64,000 bases of DNA from contig CAVZOY010000006.1 in the NCBI GenBank assembly GCA_963777095.1, forward strand, positions 744,001 through 808,000. Direction: 5' to 3'. This document shows, in pieces, positions 1-8,682 of the stretch. Under the pieces are notes generated by a model that saw only the letters and a list, made by a program, of their open reading frames with translations, made no database searches and was not told where the DNA came from. A program made the translations under genes and the position numbers. How positions within the stretch are numbered: position 1 is the first letter of the stretch; each line of letters starts with the position of its first letter. The stretch is from CAVZOY01 sp963777095 (GTDB taxonomy: Bacteria > Actinomycetota > Actinomycetes > Mycobacteriales > Geodermatophilaceae).

Positions 1-163
1 CGTCCAGTCGATCAGCGCCCACTCCTCGCCGTCCGGCGTCCCCGGCGGCACGGCGGGCCTGGTGGACGACGGCGGCATGCCCGCCGGCCTGATCGCCCTC
101 TCGCTGGCCGGTCTGGTCGGTGCCGGCATCGCCGGCCGCCGGCTGGTCTCCGCCCGCGGCTGA
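1..163 (+). CDS. C-terminal end of a surface-anchored protein (partial)
   Basis: Only the last ~53 residues are inside the window, ending with TGA at 161-163. They show a Ser/Pro/Gly-rich linker (AHSSPSGVPGGTAGL), a hydrophobic helix (LIALSLAGLVGAGIAG) and a short basic tail (RRLVSARG). This is the layout of a protein held in the membrane or handed to a sortase, and a class F sortase gene follows 17 bp later. No LPXTG motif is visible in the part present. In related actinobacteria the gene before such a sortase is often a DUF4397 or CHRD protein, but nothing here identifies the ectodomain. Confidence 0.6.
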   Translation, partial: VQSISAHSSPSGVPGGTAGLVDDGGMPAGLIALSLAGLVGAGIAGRRLVSARG

Positions 164-180
164 CCGCAGGAGATCGAGCG

Positions 181-867
181 ATGCGTCCCGCCGCCGCCGG
201 AGCGGTCCTGGGTCTGGCTCTCGCCGTCGGTGCGCCGACGGCGTGGGAGCTGACCCGGCCCTCCGCGGCGGCGGGCGCCGCCGTGGTCGACGCCCTGGGC
301 ACGCCGACGCCGTCCCCCGCCGCGGCACCGCCGCCCGACCGGCTGCCCGACCGCTCCCTGGACCGCGTGCCCGACCGGCTCCCGGAGGCGACCGCGCGGC
401 CCGCAGCCCCGACCGACGCCGAGGCACCACCATCGCCGGTGCGGCTGCAGACCGACGGCATCGACGCCGAGGTCGACGCGGTCGGGGTCGAGCCGGACGG
501 CTCGATGACGCTGCCGGACGACGTCGACCGGGTCGGCTGGTACCGCTTCGGGCCCGCTCCGGGAGAGGCGGGGTCGGCCGTCCTGGCCGGGCACGTCGAC
601 GACGTCGAGCAGGGCCTGGGCGCGCTGGCGCCGATCCGATCCGCCGAGATCGGCCAGCGGCTGACCGTCACCGACGCCGACGGGGCGACCACCCGGTGGG
701 AGGTCGTCGCGCGAGAAGTGATCCGGAAGCGGGCGCTCCCGCTCGACCGGCTCTTCCGCCGCGACGGGCCGCCCCGGCTCACCCTCATCACGTGCGGCGG
801 GCCGTTCCTGCCCGAGTACCTGAGCTACCGCGACAACGTCGTCGTGGTGGCGGAGATGCTCCGATGA
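181..867 (+). CDS. Class F sortase
   Basis: A 228-residue protein with an N-terminal signal/anchor helix, a long Pro/Ala/Asp-rich linker (about residues 30-85) and a C-terminal sortase domain. The domain carries the His region (VLAGHVDD), the catalytic Cys in TLITCGG and the downstream Arg region. The TLxTCGG signature and short catalytic domain fit class F sortases of actinobacteria. Start ATG at 181 has AGGAG about 8 bp upstream. It lies directly after a membrane-tailed surface protein, the probable substrate, and its stop overlaps the sigma-factor start (ATGA at 864-867), so enzyme, substrate and regulators look co-transcribed. Confidence 0.85.
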   Translation: MRPAAAGAVLGLALAVGAPTAWELTRPSAAAGAAVVDALGTPTPSPAAAPPPDRLPDRSLDRVPDRLPEATARPAAPTDAEAPPSPVRLQTDGIDAEVDAVGVEPDGSMTLPDDVDRVGWYRFGPAPGEAGSAVLAGHVDDVEQGLGALAPIRSAEIGQRLTVTDADGATTRWEVVAREVIRKRALPLDRLFRRDGPPRLTLITCGGPFLPEYLSYRDNVVVVAEMLR

Positions 868-1511
868 GTGACGTCCTGGACCTCCGGCCCCGGTTGATGG
901 GTAACGTCGCGGCCGTGACGACGGAGGCGGTGCCGGCCCCCTGGGGCTCCGCCGAGCCGGACGACGACGAGGTCGCCCGGCGGTTCGCGCTGGGCGACGA
1001 GCAGGCGCTGGCCTGGGCCTACGAGCGGTGGGCGGCGCAGATCCACGGCATGGCGGTGCGCGCCTTCGGCTCCGGTCCGGACGCCGAGGACGTCACCCAG
1101 CAGGTGTTCGTCTCCGCCTGGACGGGGCGCGGCGGGTTCCGCCGGGACGCCGGCCCCCTGCCCGCCTGGCTGGTCGGCATCTGCCGGCACAAGATCGCCG
1201 ACGTGTGGGCGAAGCGGGACCGGCAGCGCCGGGTCACCGAGGCGGCCACGGTCGAGGCGCAGGCCGCCCCGACGGCCACGCCGACGTTCGACTCCGCCGT
1301 GGCCGACCGGGTGCTGCTGCTCGACGAGCTGGACCGCCTCGGCCAGCCGCAGCGGGGGATCATCGAACTGGCCTTCTTCGAGGACCTGACCCACGTGCAG
1401 ATCGCCGAACGGACCGGGATCCCGCTCGGCACGGTGAAATCCCATATCCGGCGCACGCTCGAACGCTTGAGGACACGGTTGGAGGTGGACGGTGCAGCAC
1501 TGCACGCCTGA
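864..1511 (+). CDS. ECF-family RNA polymerase sigma factor
   Basis: A 215-residue sigma-70 family protein. Region 2 covers roughly residues 35-100 (FALGDEQALAWAYERW, DAEDVTQQVFVSAW) and region 4 residues 150-205 (QRGIIELAFFEDLTHVQIAE, then the helix-turn-helix GIPLGTVKSHIRRTLERL). This matches SigK/SigL-type ECF factors. The start overlaps the sortase stop by ATGA; an internal ATG at 897 is a weaker alternative. The next gene, a zinc-finger anti-sigma factor, begins 20 bp before this gene ends, the usual translational coupling of such pairs. It probably controls envelope genes including the adjacent sortase. Confidence 0.9.
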   Translation: MSDVLDLRPRLMGNVAAVTTEAVPAPWGSAEPDDDEVARRFALGDEQALAWAYERWAAQIHGMAVRAFGSGPDAEDVTQQVFVSAWTGRGGFRRDAGPLPAWLVGICRHKIADVWAKRDRQRRVTEAATVEAQAAPTATPTFDSAVADRVLLLDELDRLGQPQRGIIELAFFEDLTHVQIAERTGIPLGTVKSHIRRTLERLRTRLEVDGAALHA

Positions 1512-2272
1512 GACGCTCGCGCTGGCCGCGCTCCGCGAGCCGCTGCCCGCGGACGACGCGGCGCACCTCGACGGGTGCGCGGCCTGCCGCGCCGAGGTGG
1601 CGTCGTTGCAGCGCAGCGTCGACGCGCTGAGCCGTTCCGGAGTTCGCGACCTCGGTCGCGCCGGCGACGCCGCCGCCCTCGGTCTGGGGCGCGATCGCCG
1701 CGGCCACCGGGGTGCAGGCGGCCCCGCGGCCCGAGGTCGCCGACCGGTCGATGACGCAGGCGCAGCCGGTCGTCGTGGCCCCGGAGGCACCGGTCGCCCC
1801 GGCCGAGTTCGCACCTGCACCCGGTGTCGTCCGCGAGCTCCGGCCACGCCGCTCCCGCGTCCTGCTGGCCATGGCGGCCTCGCTGCTGGTCGGCGCGGGC
1901 ATCGGCGCCGGCGCCGTGGCGCTGGCGAACCGCGACGCGGCCGAGGAGCTCGCCGCGACCGATCTGGCGCCGCTCGAGGACAGCGACGCCACCGGCAACG
2001 CCGAGGTGGTCTCCACCGGCGACGGCGAGCAGCTGCGCGTGGTGCTCGACGCACCCGACCTCGACGACGGCTTCTACGAGGTGTGGCTGCTCGAGCCGAA
2101 CGTCGAGCGCATGGTGCAGGTCGGCGTCGTCCGGGCGGGCACCACGACGCTGGACCTGCCGGAGGGCCTCGACCTGTCCGAGTACCCGATCGTCGACGTC
2201 TCCGTCGAGCCCCTGGACGGCGATCCGACGCACTCCGGCGTCTCCGTGGCGCGCGGCGAACTCGAGAGCTGA
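1492..2272 (+). CDS. Anti-sigma factor, zinc-finger N-terminus and RskA-like C-terminus (frameshifted)
   Basis: The N-terminal reading frame from GTG 1492 encodes a zf-HC2-type anti-sigma domain with HLDGCAACRAEV. From about 1628 the protein continues in another frame (AVPEFATSVAPATPPPSVWG) and then has one transmembrane helix (VLLAMAASLLVGAGIGAGA) and an extracytoplasmic RskA-like domain ending GVSVARGELES. The length is 781 nt, so one extra base near 1628-1631 accounts for the break. Both halves are clean, suggesting a sequence error or a very recent lesion. It should bind the upstream ECF sigma factor at the membrane and release it by proteolysis, as in the RskA family. Confidence 0.75.
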
Positions 2273-2291
2273 CCGGTCTAGCGTTTCCCGG

Positions 2292-3413
2292 GTGAGTTCG
2301 CCCCTCCCGCACGACGACCTCGGCGCCGCCTGGCGCACGGCCCGGCCGCGCGCCGCCGGCCGGCACCTCGACACCGCGGCGTGCAGCCGTCAGTCGCACC
2401 GGGCGCTGGAGGCGGCCGCCCACCACGCGCGGCACGAGGCGGAGCTCGGTGGCTACGTGGCCGAGGCGATGGCCGACGACCTGCTGCAGCAGGGCCGCTC
2501 GGTGCTCGGCGGGCTGGTCGGCATGGCCGCCGCGGACGTCGCCTTCGTGGAGTCCGCCCAGGCGGCGCTGGCCACCTTGCTGATCGGCTGGCGGCTGCCC
2601 GCCGGTACGCGCGTCGCCTGCCTGCCGGGCGAGTACTCGCCCAACATCGCCCACCTGCGCGCCTTCGGACTGCGGCCCGAGCCGCTGCCGGTCGACGGTC
2701 TCGGCCGGGCCGACGTCGAGGCGGTCGGCCGCGCGCTGGCCACCGATCCACCGGCGGTCGTGCTGCTCACCCACGTCCCGAGCCACCGCGGCATCGCCCA
2801 GCCGGCACGGGAGATCGCCGCGCTGTGCCGCGACGCCGGCGTTCCGCTGGTGCTGGACGCCGCCCAGTCGCTCGGCCACGTCGACGTCGACCTCGGTGCG
2901 GACGTCGTCTACTCGACGTCCCGCAAGTGGCTGGCCGGCCCGCGCGGCGTCGGCGTGCTGTTCGTGCGCCCCGCGCTGGCCGCGCAGCTGCGCCCGGTAC
3001 TTCCCGAGCCCGAAGGCGTGCCCCCGATGCGCGCCTTCGAGTCGGGCGAGGCGCACGTCGCCGGCCGGATCGGGCTGGTCATCGCCGTCGGCGACCACCT
3101 GGCCGCAGGTCCGGACCTCGTGCGCGAGCGGCTGGCCGCGCTGGGCCGGGCGACCCGGGAGCTGCTGGACGGCGTCGGCGGGTGGCGCGTGATCGAGCCC
3201 GAGGACGAGCCCACCGCGACCACGACCCTGATCCCGCCGGACGGCGTCGATGTCCCCGCCACACGCGCCCGGCTGCTCGCCGAGCACGGCATCGTCGTCA
3301 GCGCGATCGCGCCCGAGCGGGCGCCCGGCGAGATGACCGGCCCGATCCTGCGGGTGTCACCCCATCTCGACGCCACGGTCGACGACCTCGAGGCTCTCGC
3401 GGCAGCCCTGTAG
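2292..3413 (+). CDS. PLP-dependent class V aminotransferase-like lyase, EgtE-like
   Basis: A 373-residue fold-type I PLP enzyme starting at GTG 2292. The N-terminus (AAWRTARPRAAGRHLDTAAC, then SRQSHRAL and HARHEAELGGYVAEA) resembles mycobacterial EgtE, the hercynylcysteine sulfoxide C-S lyase of ergothioneine synthesis. PLP residues are visible: Asp in LVLDAAQSLGHVDVDL and the Schiff-base Lys in YSTSRKWLAGPRGVGVLF. No egtB, egtC or egtD is in the window, so it would be a detached pathway gene or another class V desulfurase/lyase. It runs up to the convergent UDP-glucose pyrophosphorylase gene with no space between the stop codons. Confidence 0.65.
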   Translation: MSSPLPHDDLGAAWRTARPRAAGRHLDTAACSRQSHRALEAAAHHARHEAELGGYVAEAMADDLLQQGRSVLGGLVGMAAADVAFVESAQAALATLLIGWRLPAGTRVACLPGEYSPNIAHLRAFGLRPEPLPVDGLGRADVEAVGRALATDPPAVVLLTHVPSHRGIAQPAREIAALCRDAGVPLVLDAAQSLGHVDVDLGADVVYSTSRKWLAGPRGVGVLFVRPALAAQLRPVLPEPEGVPPMRAFESGEAHVAGRIGLVIAVGDHLAAGPDLVRERLAALGRATRELLDGVGGWRVIEPEDEPTATTTLIPPDGVDVPATRARLLAEHGIVVSAIAPERAPGEMTGPILRVSPHLDATVDDLEALAAAL

Positions 3414-4784
3414 TCAGCCCTCGAGGACCGTGCCGGGCGGGATCTCGCCGCCGTCGCCCTCGACCGTCACGTCGCCGACGACGGTGACGCCGCTCCCGAA
3501 CGTCCAGTCCCCCGGCACCCGCAAGGCCCTGGCCTGGCGCAGGCTCGGCGGCCCGTCGGGGAACCGCTCGGCGAACGGGCCGACGAACTTGTACGCCTTG
3601 CCCAGCTCGACGAACGGCAGCGCGTCCGACCCGCGGTGCAGCACGAAGTCGTCGTCCAGCTCGTAGCAGTCGCTGCGCAGCACGAGCAGGTCGTCGGTCG
3701 TCTTGACCGGCACGAAACGGTTGCGCTCGACCGCCACGGTGGCCGCTCCGTCGAAGACCTCGATCGCCGAGCCCATCGCCGTCTCCAACTGCACGACCTC
3801 GGGGCTGCCGGAGTCCGTCGGGTCCACGTTCTTCACGTTGCGGATGAACGGCAGCCGCAGCCGCCCCTCGCGGGCCCGCAGGGTCTCCCGCAGCGCGGCG
3901 AGGTCGATCCAGATGTTGTTGGTCGACGCGAACCGGTGCCGGTCGAGGTCGGCCAGCGCGGCCTTGTCCTCGGGCAGCGTCTGGGCCGTCTCCCGCAGCA
4001 CGATCCGGCCGTCCGACGTCCGGCGCGCGAAGTGCCCGCCCTTGCGGTCGGACGGCGTCCGCCGGACCGCCTCGATCGCGAACGGCGCGCCGCTGCCGGC
4101 GAACCAGGCCGCCACCTCCGGCGCGGGCACCGCGCCGAGGTTGTCGGCGTTCGACACGAACAGCTGGGTGAACCCCTGATCGATCATCCGGTCGAGCAGC
4201 CCGCTGTCGTAGAGCACGCCGTAGATGTCGCCGTGCCCGGGCGGGCACCACTCCAGCGACGGGTCCGGCGGCCAGCTCACCGGCGTCAGGTCGTCGAGCA
4301 GGAGCTTGGGCTCCTTGGTCTGCAGGAAGTCCGGCGGCAGGTCGCCCGGCAGCTCCGGATAGGCCTCGAGCGCCCGCAGCGTGTCGTCGCGGGTGCGGTA
4401 GGAGTCCATGAACATCAGCGGTAGCCGGACGCCGCGCTGCCGCCGGAGGGCCAGCACCTGCCGGGCGATGATGTCGAGGAAGCTCAGGCCGTCCTTGACC
4501 TCGAGCAGCGACTTGGCGCGGTCCATCCCCATCGAGGTCGCCAGTCCCCCGTTGAGCTTGACGACGACCGTGCGGTCCAGCGCCCGCGTGCCGTCCTCGT
4601 CGCTGTGCGCCGCGGTGTCGAGGGCCGGGCTGTCCAGCGGCTCGATCGTCGACTCGGGCACCATGCCCGTCTCGCCGTCGCGCAGCCGCCGGTAGTTGTC
4701 CTCGAAGGTGCCGATGGCGACCTCGGACACCTCGTCCGCCCGCATCTTCGCGATCGCGGCCCGCAGGCCGTCGTCGGTGCTCAC
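3414..4784 (-). CDS. UTP--glucose-1-phosphate uridylyltransferase (UDPGP type)
   Basis: A 456-residue protein of the eukaryotic-type UDPGP family, making UDP-glucose from UTP and glucose-1-phosphate for glycans and trehalose. The nucleotide-binding loop VVKLNGGLATSMGMDRAKSL sits near residue 80, with LFVSNADNLGA and STNNIWIDL further on; the C-terminus is a short beta-helix (GDWTFGSGVTVVGDVTVEGD). GTG at 4784 is preferred because GGGAAGG lies about 9 bp upstream; ATG at 4793 is in frame but overlaps that site. It follows the purine operon on the same strand after 43 bp and may be read from it. Confidence 0.85.
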   Translation of the reverse strand: MSTDDGLRAAIAKMRADEVSEVAIGTFEDNYRRLRDGETGMVPESTIEPLDSPALDTAAHSDEDGTRALDRTVVVKLNGGLATSMGMDRAKSLLEVKDGLSFLDIIARQVLALRRQRGVRLPLMFMDSYRTRDDTLRALEAYPELPGDLPPDFLQTKEPKLLLDDLTPVSWPPDPSLEWCPPGHGDIYGVLYDSGLLDRMIDQGFTQLFVSNADNLGAVPAPEVAAWFAGSGAPFAIEAVRRTPSDRKGGHFARRTSDGRIVLRETAQTLPEDKAALADLDRHRFASTNNIWIDLAALRETLRAREGRLRLPFIRNVKNVDPTDSGSPEVVQLETAMGSAIEVFDGAATVAVERNRFVPVKTTDDLLVLRSDCYELDDDFVLHRGSDALPFVELGKAYKFVGPFAERFPDGPPSLRQARALRVPGDWTFGSGVTVVGDVTVEGDGGEIPPGTVLEG

Positions 4785-4827
4785 GCCGGCCATCCTTCCC
4801 GACGTCGCCGCAGGTGGCGCGGCTCCC

Positions 4828-6207
4828 CTACAGCGGCGCCTGCAGCCGCTCGGACACCCGGCGGTGGACGGCGAGCTGCTCCTCCAGGCCCGGGTGCACC
4901 GCGACGCCGTCCTCGACGACGAACCGGCCGGCGACGATCGTGTGCCGCGCCGCCGTCGGACCGCAGCGCAGCCACGCCTCGACCGGGTCGGACAGTGCGC
5001 CCGCGAACGGCACGCCCTCGAGCGACCACACGGCGAGGTCGCCGCACGCGCCGACGGACAGCTGGCCGATCTCGCCGGTCCGCCCGAGGCAGGCCGCGCC
5101 GCCGCGCGTGGCGATCTCGAGCGCATCGCGTGCCGACATCGAGCCCGCGCCGTGGCGCAGCTTGCCCTGCAGCATCGCCGTCCGCGCCTCCAGCCACAGG
5201 GACGCCGAGTCGGCCGACGACGATCCGTCGACGCCGAGGCCCACGGGGACTCCGGCGGCGCGCAGCTCGCGGACCGGCGCCAGTCCGCTGCCCAGGATCA
5301 TGTTGGACGACGGGCAGTGCGCCGCCCCGACCCCCGCGACCCCGAGCTTTCCGACCTCCTCCGGGTTCGGCCAGACGACGTGCGCCAGCCACACCCGGTC
5401 GCTCATCCACCCGACGTCGGCCAGGTACTCGACCGGCCGCATGCCGCAGCGCTCGAGGCAGAAGGCGTCCTCGTCCTCGGTCTCGCACAGGTGCGTGTGC
5501 AGCCGGACGTCGAGGTCGGCCGCGAGCTCGGCGGTGCGCGACATCAGCTCGGCGGAGACGCTGAACGGCGAGCACGGCGCCAGCGCGATGCGGGTCATGG
5601 CGCCGGGGGAGCGGTCGTGGTGCTGCTCGACCAGCCGCTGCGACTCGGCGAGTATCTCGTCGTCGTCCTGGACGACGCTGTCCGGCGGCAGGCCGCCGTC
5701 CTTGACCGACAGCGACATCGAGCCGCGGGTCGGGTGGAATCGGACGCCCAGGTCGCTGGCCGCGGCGATCTCGGCGGCGATCAGGTCGCCGCCGCCGCGC
5801 GGGTGCACGTACAGGTGGTCGGTCGAGGTGGTGCAGCCGCCGAGCGCGAGCTCGGTCAGCCCGATCCACGCGCTGACGTGCGCGGCCTCCTCGTCGAGCC
5901 GCGCCCACCGCGGGTAGAGGGTGACCAGCCAGTCGAAGAGGCCGCCGGTCAGCGCAGGAGCGAAGGCGCGCGTCAGGTTCTGGTACAGGTGGTGGTGGGT
6001 GTTGACCAGGCCCGGCGTGACCAGGCAGCCGCGGGCGTCGATGGTGCGGGCCGCGGCCGGCGTGGGGTCCCCCGGTCCGCCGAGCGCGCTGATGAAGCCG
6101 TCGGTCACCGCGACCCAACCGCCGGCGATCTCGCGACGGTCGTCGTCGACGGTCGCGATCAGCTCGGCGTCGGCGATCAGCAGGTCGGCGCGGGTCGACG
6201 CCTCCAC
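4828..6207 (-). CDS. 8-oxoguanine deaminase (amidohydrolase)
   Basis: A 459-residue amidohydrolase of the chlorohydrolase/guanine-deaminase group. Metal ligands are visible in PGLVNTHHHLYQNLTR (near residue 65), LHTHLCETEDE (near 240), LAHVVWPNPEE and VGLGVDGSSSADSA. The NTHHHLYQNLTR signature is typical of enzymes annotated as 8-oxoguanine deaminase, which turns 8-oxoguanine into urate. GTG 6207 lies one base beyond the stop of the allantoicase gene, so it is translationally coupled as the last purine gene of the urease-allantoin operon. It feeds urate into the same ring-opening pathway; no uricase gene is in the window. Specificity rests on family resemblance. Confidence 0.8.
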   Translation of the reverse strand: MEASTRADLLIADAELIATVDDDRREIAGGWVAVTDGFISALGGPGDPTPAAARTIDARGCLVTPGLVNTHHHLYQNLTRAFAPALTGGLFDWLVTLYPRWARLDEEAAHVSAWIGLTELALGGCTTSTDHLYVHPRGGGDLIAAEIAAASDLGVRFHPTRGSMSLSVKDGGLPPDSVVQDDDEILAESQRLVEQHHDRSPGAMTRIALAPCSPFSVSAELMSRTAELAADLDVRLHTHLCETEDEDAFCLERCGMRPVEYLADVGWMSDRVWLAHVVWPNPEEVGKLGVAGVGAAHCPSSNMILGSGLAPVRELRAAGVPVGLGVDGSSSADSASLWLEARTAMLQGKLRHGAGSMSARDALEIATRGGAACLGRTGEIGQLSVGACGDLAVWSLEGVPFAGALSDPVEAWLRCGPTAARHTIVAGRFVVEDGVAVHPGLEEQLAVHRRVSERLQAPL

Positions 6208-6208
6208 C

Positions 6209-7321
6209 TCAGAGCCCCAGCACGAGGCGGGCGACGGCCGGGGGCAGGTCGCCGTCGGGACGGTGGCCCACGACCCGGCCCGCGTCGGCCGGCGACACCC
6301 CTGCCTCGCCGAGCACCTCGAGCGCCTGGACGTCGGGCAGCGCGTCGAACCAGCGGCGGCCGAGCGCCGCGCGGCCCGCATCTGTCGGCCGGCCCCACAG
6401 CCGCAGCCGGGCCATGCCGCCGTCCGGGAAGACGTCGAGCCGCACCCGCTCGACGCCGCCGGCGCCGTTCAGCACGAAGCGGTGGCGGGTGTCGGGCTGC
6501 AGGCGGGTGCGCGGCAGCAGGGTGACCTCGCCGTCCGGTCCGAGGCCGGTCAGCGACGCCGAGCCGGGCGCGTTGCCGAGGAAGTACGACGTGTCGAGCT
6601 CGGCCAGCGTGACGACGCCCTCGCAGGCCAGCGTCACCTCGACCCAGTCGTTGCCCTTCTCGCGCCGCCGGCGGGTCTCCCAGCCCTCGCCCATCGAGCG
6701 GGTCAGGCCGGGCGCGATGAGCTGCTGGGGGCGGCCGAAGTACTCGTCGCTGACCCCGCTGACGAGGCCGCCGTTCTCGAGGGCCGCGAGATCGAACGGG
6801 CCGGCGTCGAGGAACCGCGGATCGGGCACCGCGGTGCCGTGGACGCGCAGCCGCGCGACACCGCCGTCCGGGTGGATGGTGAGCCGCACGTGCGTCACCC
6901 GCCGGCCGGACTCGACCGCGAAGGAGTTCGCGGTCCCGCCGTCCAGGTCGGAGAGCGGCAGCAGCGGCTGCCAGTCGGCCTTGGCCACCTCGTCGGCCGA
7001 CGGGTGCCCCTCGACCGCGGCGCCCTCCAGCGAGGCCTGCGGCGGGTAGTTGCCGGTGAAGAACGCCGTGTCGACGACGACGCCGGCCACGACGCCGGGC
7101 ACGCCGAGCCGCACGACCGCCCAGTCGTGCCCCGGCGAACGGCGACGACGGGTCTCCCAGCCGTCGTACTCCTTGCCCCTGTGCCCGAACTCGACGCGGG
7201 CGACCGCGGGCTCGGGCTTGACCAGGTTCTCCTTGGCCGCGAAGAACTCGTCGTTGGCCGCGATCACCGCGCCGCCGAGGGCGCGGCCGGCGAGGTCGGG
7301 CAGGCGGGTCCAGTCGGACAT
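6209..7321 (-). CDS. alc: Allantoicase
   Basis: A 370-residue protein made of two homologous allantoicase domains. Each domain has a conserved block of the type DGWETRRRRSPGHDW / EGWETRRRREKGNDW and a DxSYFxGN-like block (VDTAFFTGNYPPQASLEG; LDTSYFLGNAPGSASLTG). It hydrolyses allantoate to ureidoglycolate and urea. Start ATG 7321 has GAGGAG 5 bp upstream. It lies between allantoinase (50 bp upstream) and 8-oxoguanine deaminase, and the urea it releases is the substrate of the urease encoded at the front of the same gene run. Confidence 0.92.
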   Translation of the reverse strand: MSDWTRLPDLAGRALGGAVIAANDEFFAAKENLVKPEPAVARVEFGHRGKEYDGWETRRRRSPGHDWAVVRLGVPGVVAGVVVDTAFFTGNYPPQASLEGAAVEGHPSADEVAKADWQPLLPLSDLDGGTANSFAVESGRRVTHVRLTIHPDGGVARLRVHGTAVPDPRFLDAGPFDLAALENGGLVSGVSDEYFGRPQQLIAPGLTRSMGEGWETRRRREKGNDWVEVTLACEGVVTLAELDTSYFLGNAPGSASLTGLGPDGEVTLLPRTRLQPDTRHRFVLNGAGGVERVRLDVFPDGGMARLRLWGRPTDAGRAALGRRWFDALPDVQALEVLGEAGVSPADAGRVVGHRPDGDLPPAVARLVLGL

Positions 7322-7371
7322 CGAACTCCTCGGACGACGGATCGGCGCCGTCACTCTTGCATGGCCCGGTG

Positions 7372-8682
7372 TCAGTCCTCGCGGGTGAGCAGCCTGCCCA
7401 CGGGTGCGCCGTCCGCCTGCTGACCGCGCACCCAGGTACTGCGGACGACGCCGTCGAGGTCGAGGCCCGCGTAGGGCGTCACCGGATGGCGGTGCTCGAG
7501 GCGGCCGACGGTGAGGCCGGCGTCCGGTGCGAAGGCCACGAGGTCGGCGTCCTTGCCGACGGCGATCCCGCCCTTGCTCGGCAGCCCGGCCAGCCGGGCC
7601 GGCGCCTCGCTCATCCAGCGGGCCACGTCCGACAGAGTGCAGCCGCGCTCGCGTGCCCCGGTCCAGACGACCGGCAGCGACACCTGCAGGCCGGCGATCC
7701 CGCCCCACGCCAGGCCGAAGTCGCCGACGTCCAGCCGCTTGAGGTCGGGCGTGCAGGGGGAGTGGTCGCTCACGACCAGGTCGATGTCGCCGTCGCGCAG
7801 CGCCTCCCACAGCCCGTCGCGGTGCCGCTGCTCGCGGATCGGCGGGCAGCACTTGAACGCCGTCGCGCCGTCGGGCACCTGCTCGGCGGCGAAAGTCAGG
7901 TAGTGCGGGCAGGTCTCGACGGTGATGCGCACGCCCTCCGCGCGCGCCGTGCGCAGCGCGGGCAGCGCGTCGGCGGCGGCGAGGTGGACGACGTGCACGC
8001 GCGCCCCCGTGTCGCGGGCGGCGTCGATCAGCCGGTCGATGGCGCCGGTCTCCGCCTCCGCCGGCCGGGAGGCGAGGAAGCCGGCGTAGCTCTCGCCCAC
8101 CGGATCGGGCGCGGCCTCGATGACGCCCGGATCCTCGGCGTGCGCGATCAGCAGTCCGTCGAACCGGACGATCTCGGCGAGCGCCGCGCGCAGACCGGCG
8201 TCGTCCAACGGCGGGAACTCGGGGACGCCGGAGTCGAGCAGGAAGCACTTGAACCCGACGACGCCCGCCTCGTGCAACGGCCGGAGTTGGTCGACGTTGC
8301 CGGGGACGGCGCCGCCCCAGAACGCCACGTCGACCGCGACCTGCCCCTTGGCCACCTCTCGTTTCACGTGCAACGCGTCGAGCGTCGTCGTGGGCGGGAT
8401 CGAGTTGAGCGGCATGTCCACGATCGTGGTGACGCCGCCGGCCGCCGCCGCCCTCGTCGCGCTGGCGAAGCCTTCCCACTCGGTGCGGCCCGGGTCGTTG
8501 ACGTGCACGTGGCTGTCGACGACGCCGGGCAGCAGCACCTCGTCGTCGTCCAGCGTGACGGAACGGTCCGGGGCGTCGTCGAAGTCGGTGACGGCGGTGA
8601 TCCGCCCGTCCGCAGTGTGGACGGCGGCCGGACGCTCGCCGTCAGGGAGCACCACCCGCCGGGCGCGGACGACGAGGGTCAC
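7372..8682 (-). CDS. allB: Allantoinase
   Basis: A 436-residue cyclic amidohydrolase. The binuclear metal site is seen in VVDSHVHVNDPGRTEWEGF (near residue 57), the carboxylated Lys in GFKCFLLDSGVPEF (near 146), His in HVVHLAAADAL and Asp in LVVSDHSPCTPDLK. It opens allantoin to allantoate. The GTG start overlaps the ureD stop (GTGA at 8679-8682), tying it to the urease gene block. The NDPGRTEWEGF and HSPCTPDLK motifs favour allantoinase over dihydropyrimidinase or dihydroorotase. Confidence 0.93.
   Translation of the reverse strand: MTLVVRARRVVLPDGERPAAVHTADGRITAVTDFDDAPDRSVTLDDDEVLLPGVVDSHVHVNDPGRTEWEGFASATRAAAAGGVTTIVDMPLNSIPPTTTLDALHVKREVAKGQVAVDVAFWGGAVPGNVDQLRPLHEAGVVGFKCFLLDSGVPEFPPLDDAGLRAALAEIVRFDGLLIAHAEDPGVIEAAPDPVGESYAGFLASRPAEAETGAIDRLIDAARDTGARVHVVHLAAADALPALRTARAEGVRITVETCPHYLTFAAEQVPDGATAFKCCPPIREQRHRDGLWEALRDGDIDLVVSDHSPCTPDLKRLDVGDFGLAWGGIAGLQVSLPVVWTGARERGCTLSDVARWMSEAPARLAGLPSKGGIAVGKDADLVAFAPDAGLTVGRLEHRHPVTPYAGLDLDGVVRSTWVRGQQADGAPVGRLLTRED

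Noticed and set aside
1600..1640. Programmed ribosomal frameshift in the anti-sigma gene
   Set aside because: No slippery heptamer with a downstream structure stands out, and similar single-base breaks occur in about 20 unrelated genes of the window.
825..3287. An 820-codon minus-strand open frame opposite the sigma factor, anti-sigma and EgtE-like genes
   Set aside because: Composition-driven antisense frame of GC-rich coding DNA; Arg/Gln/Gly-rich with no domain, while the plus strand holds clear families.
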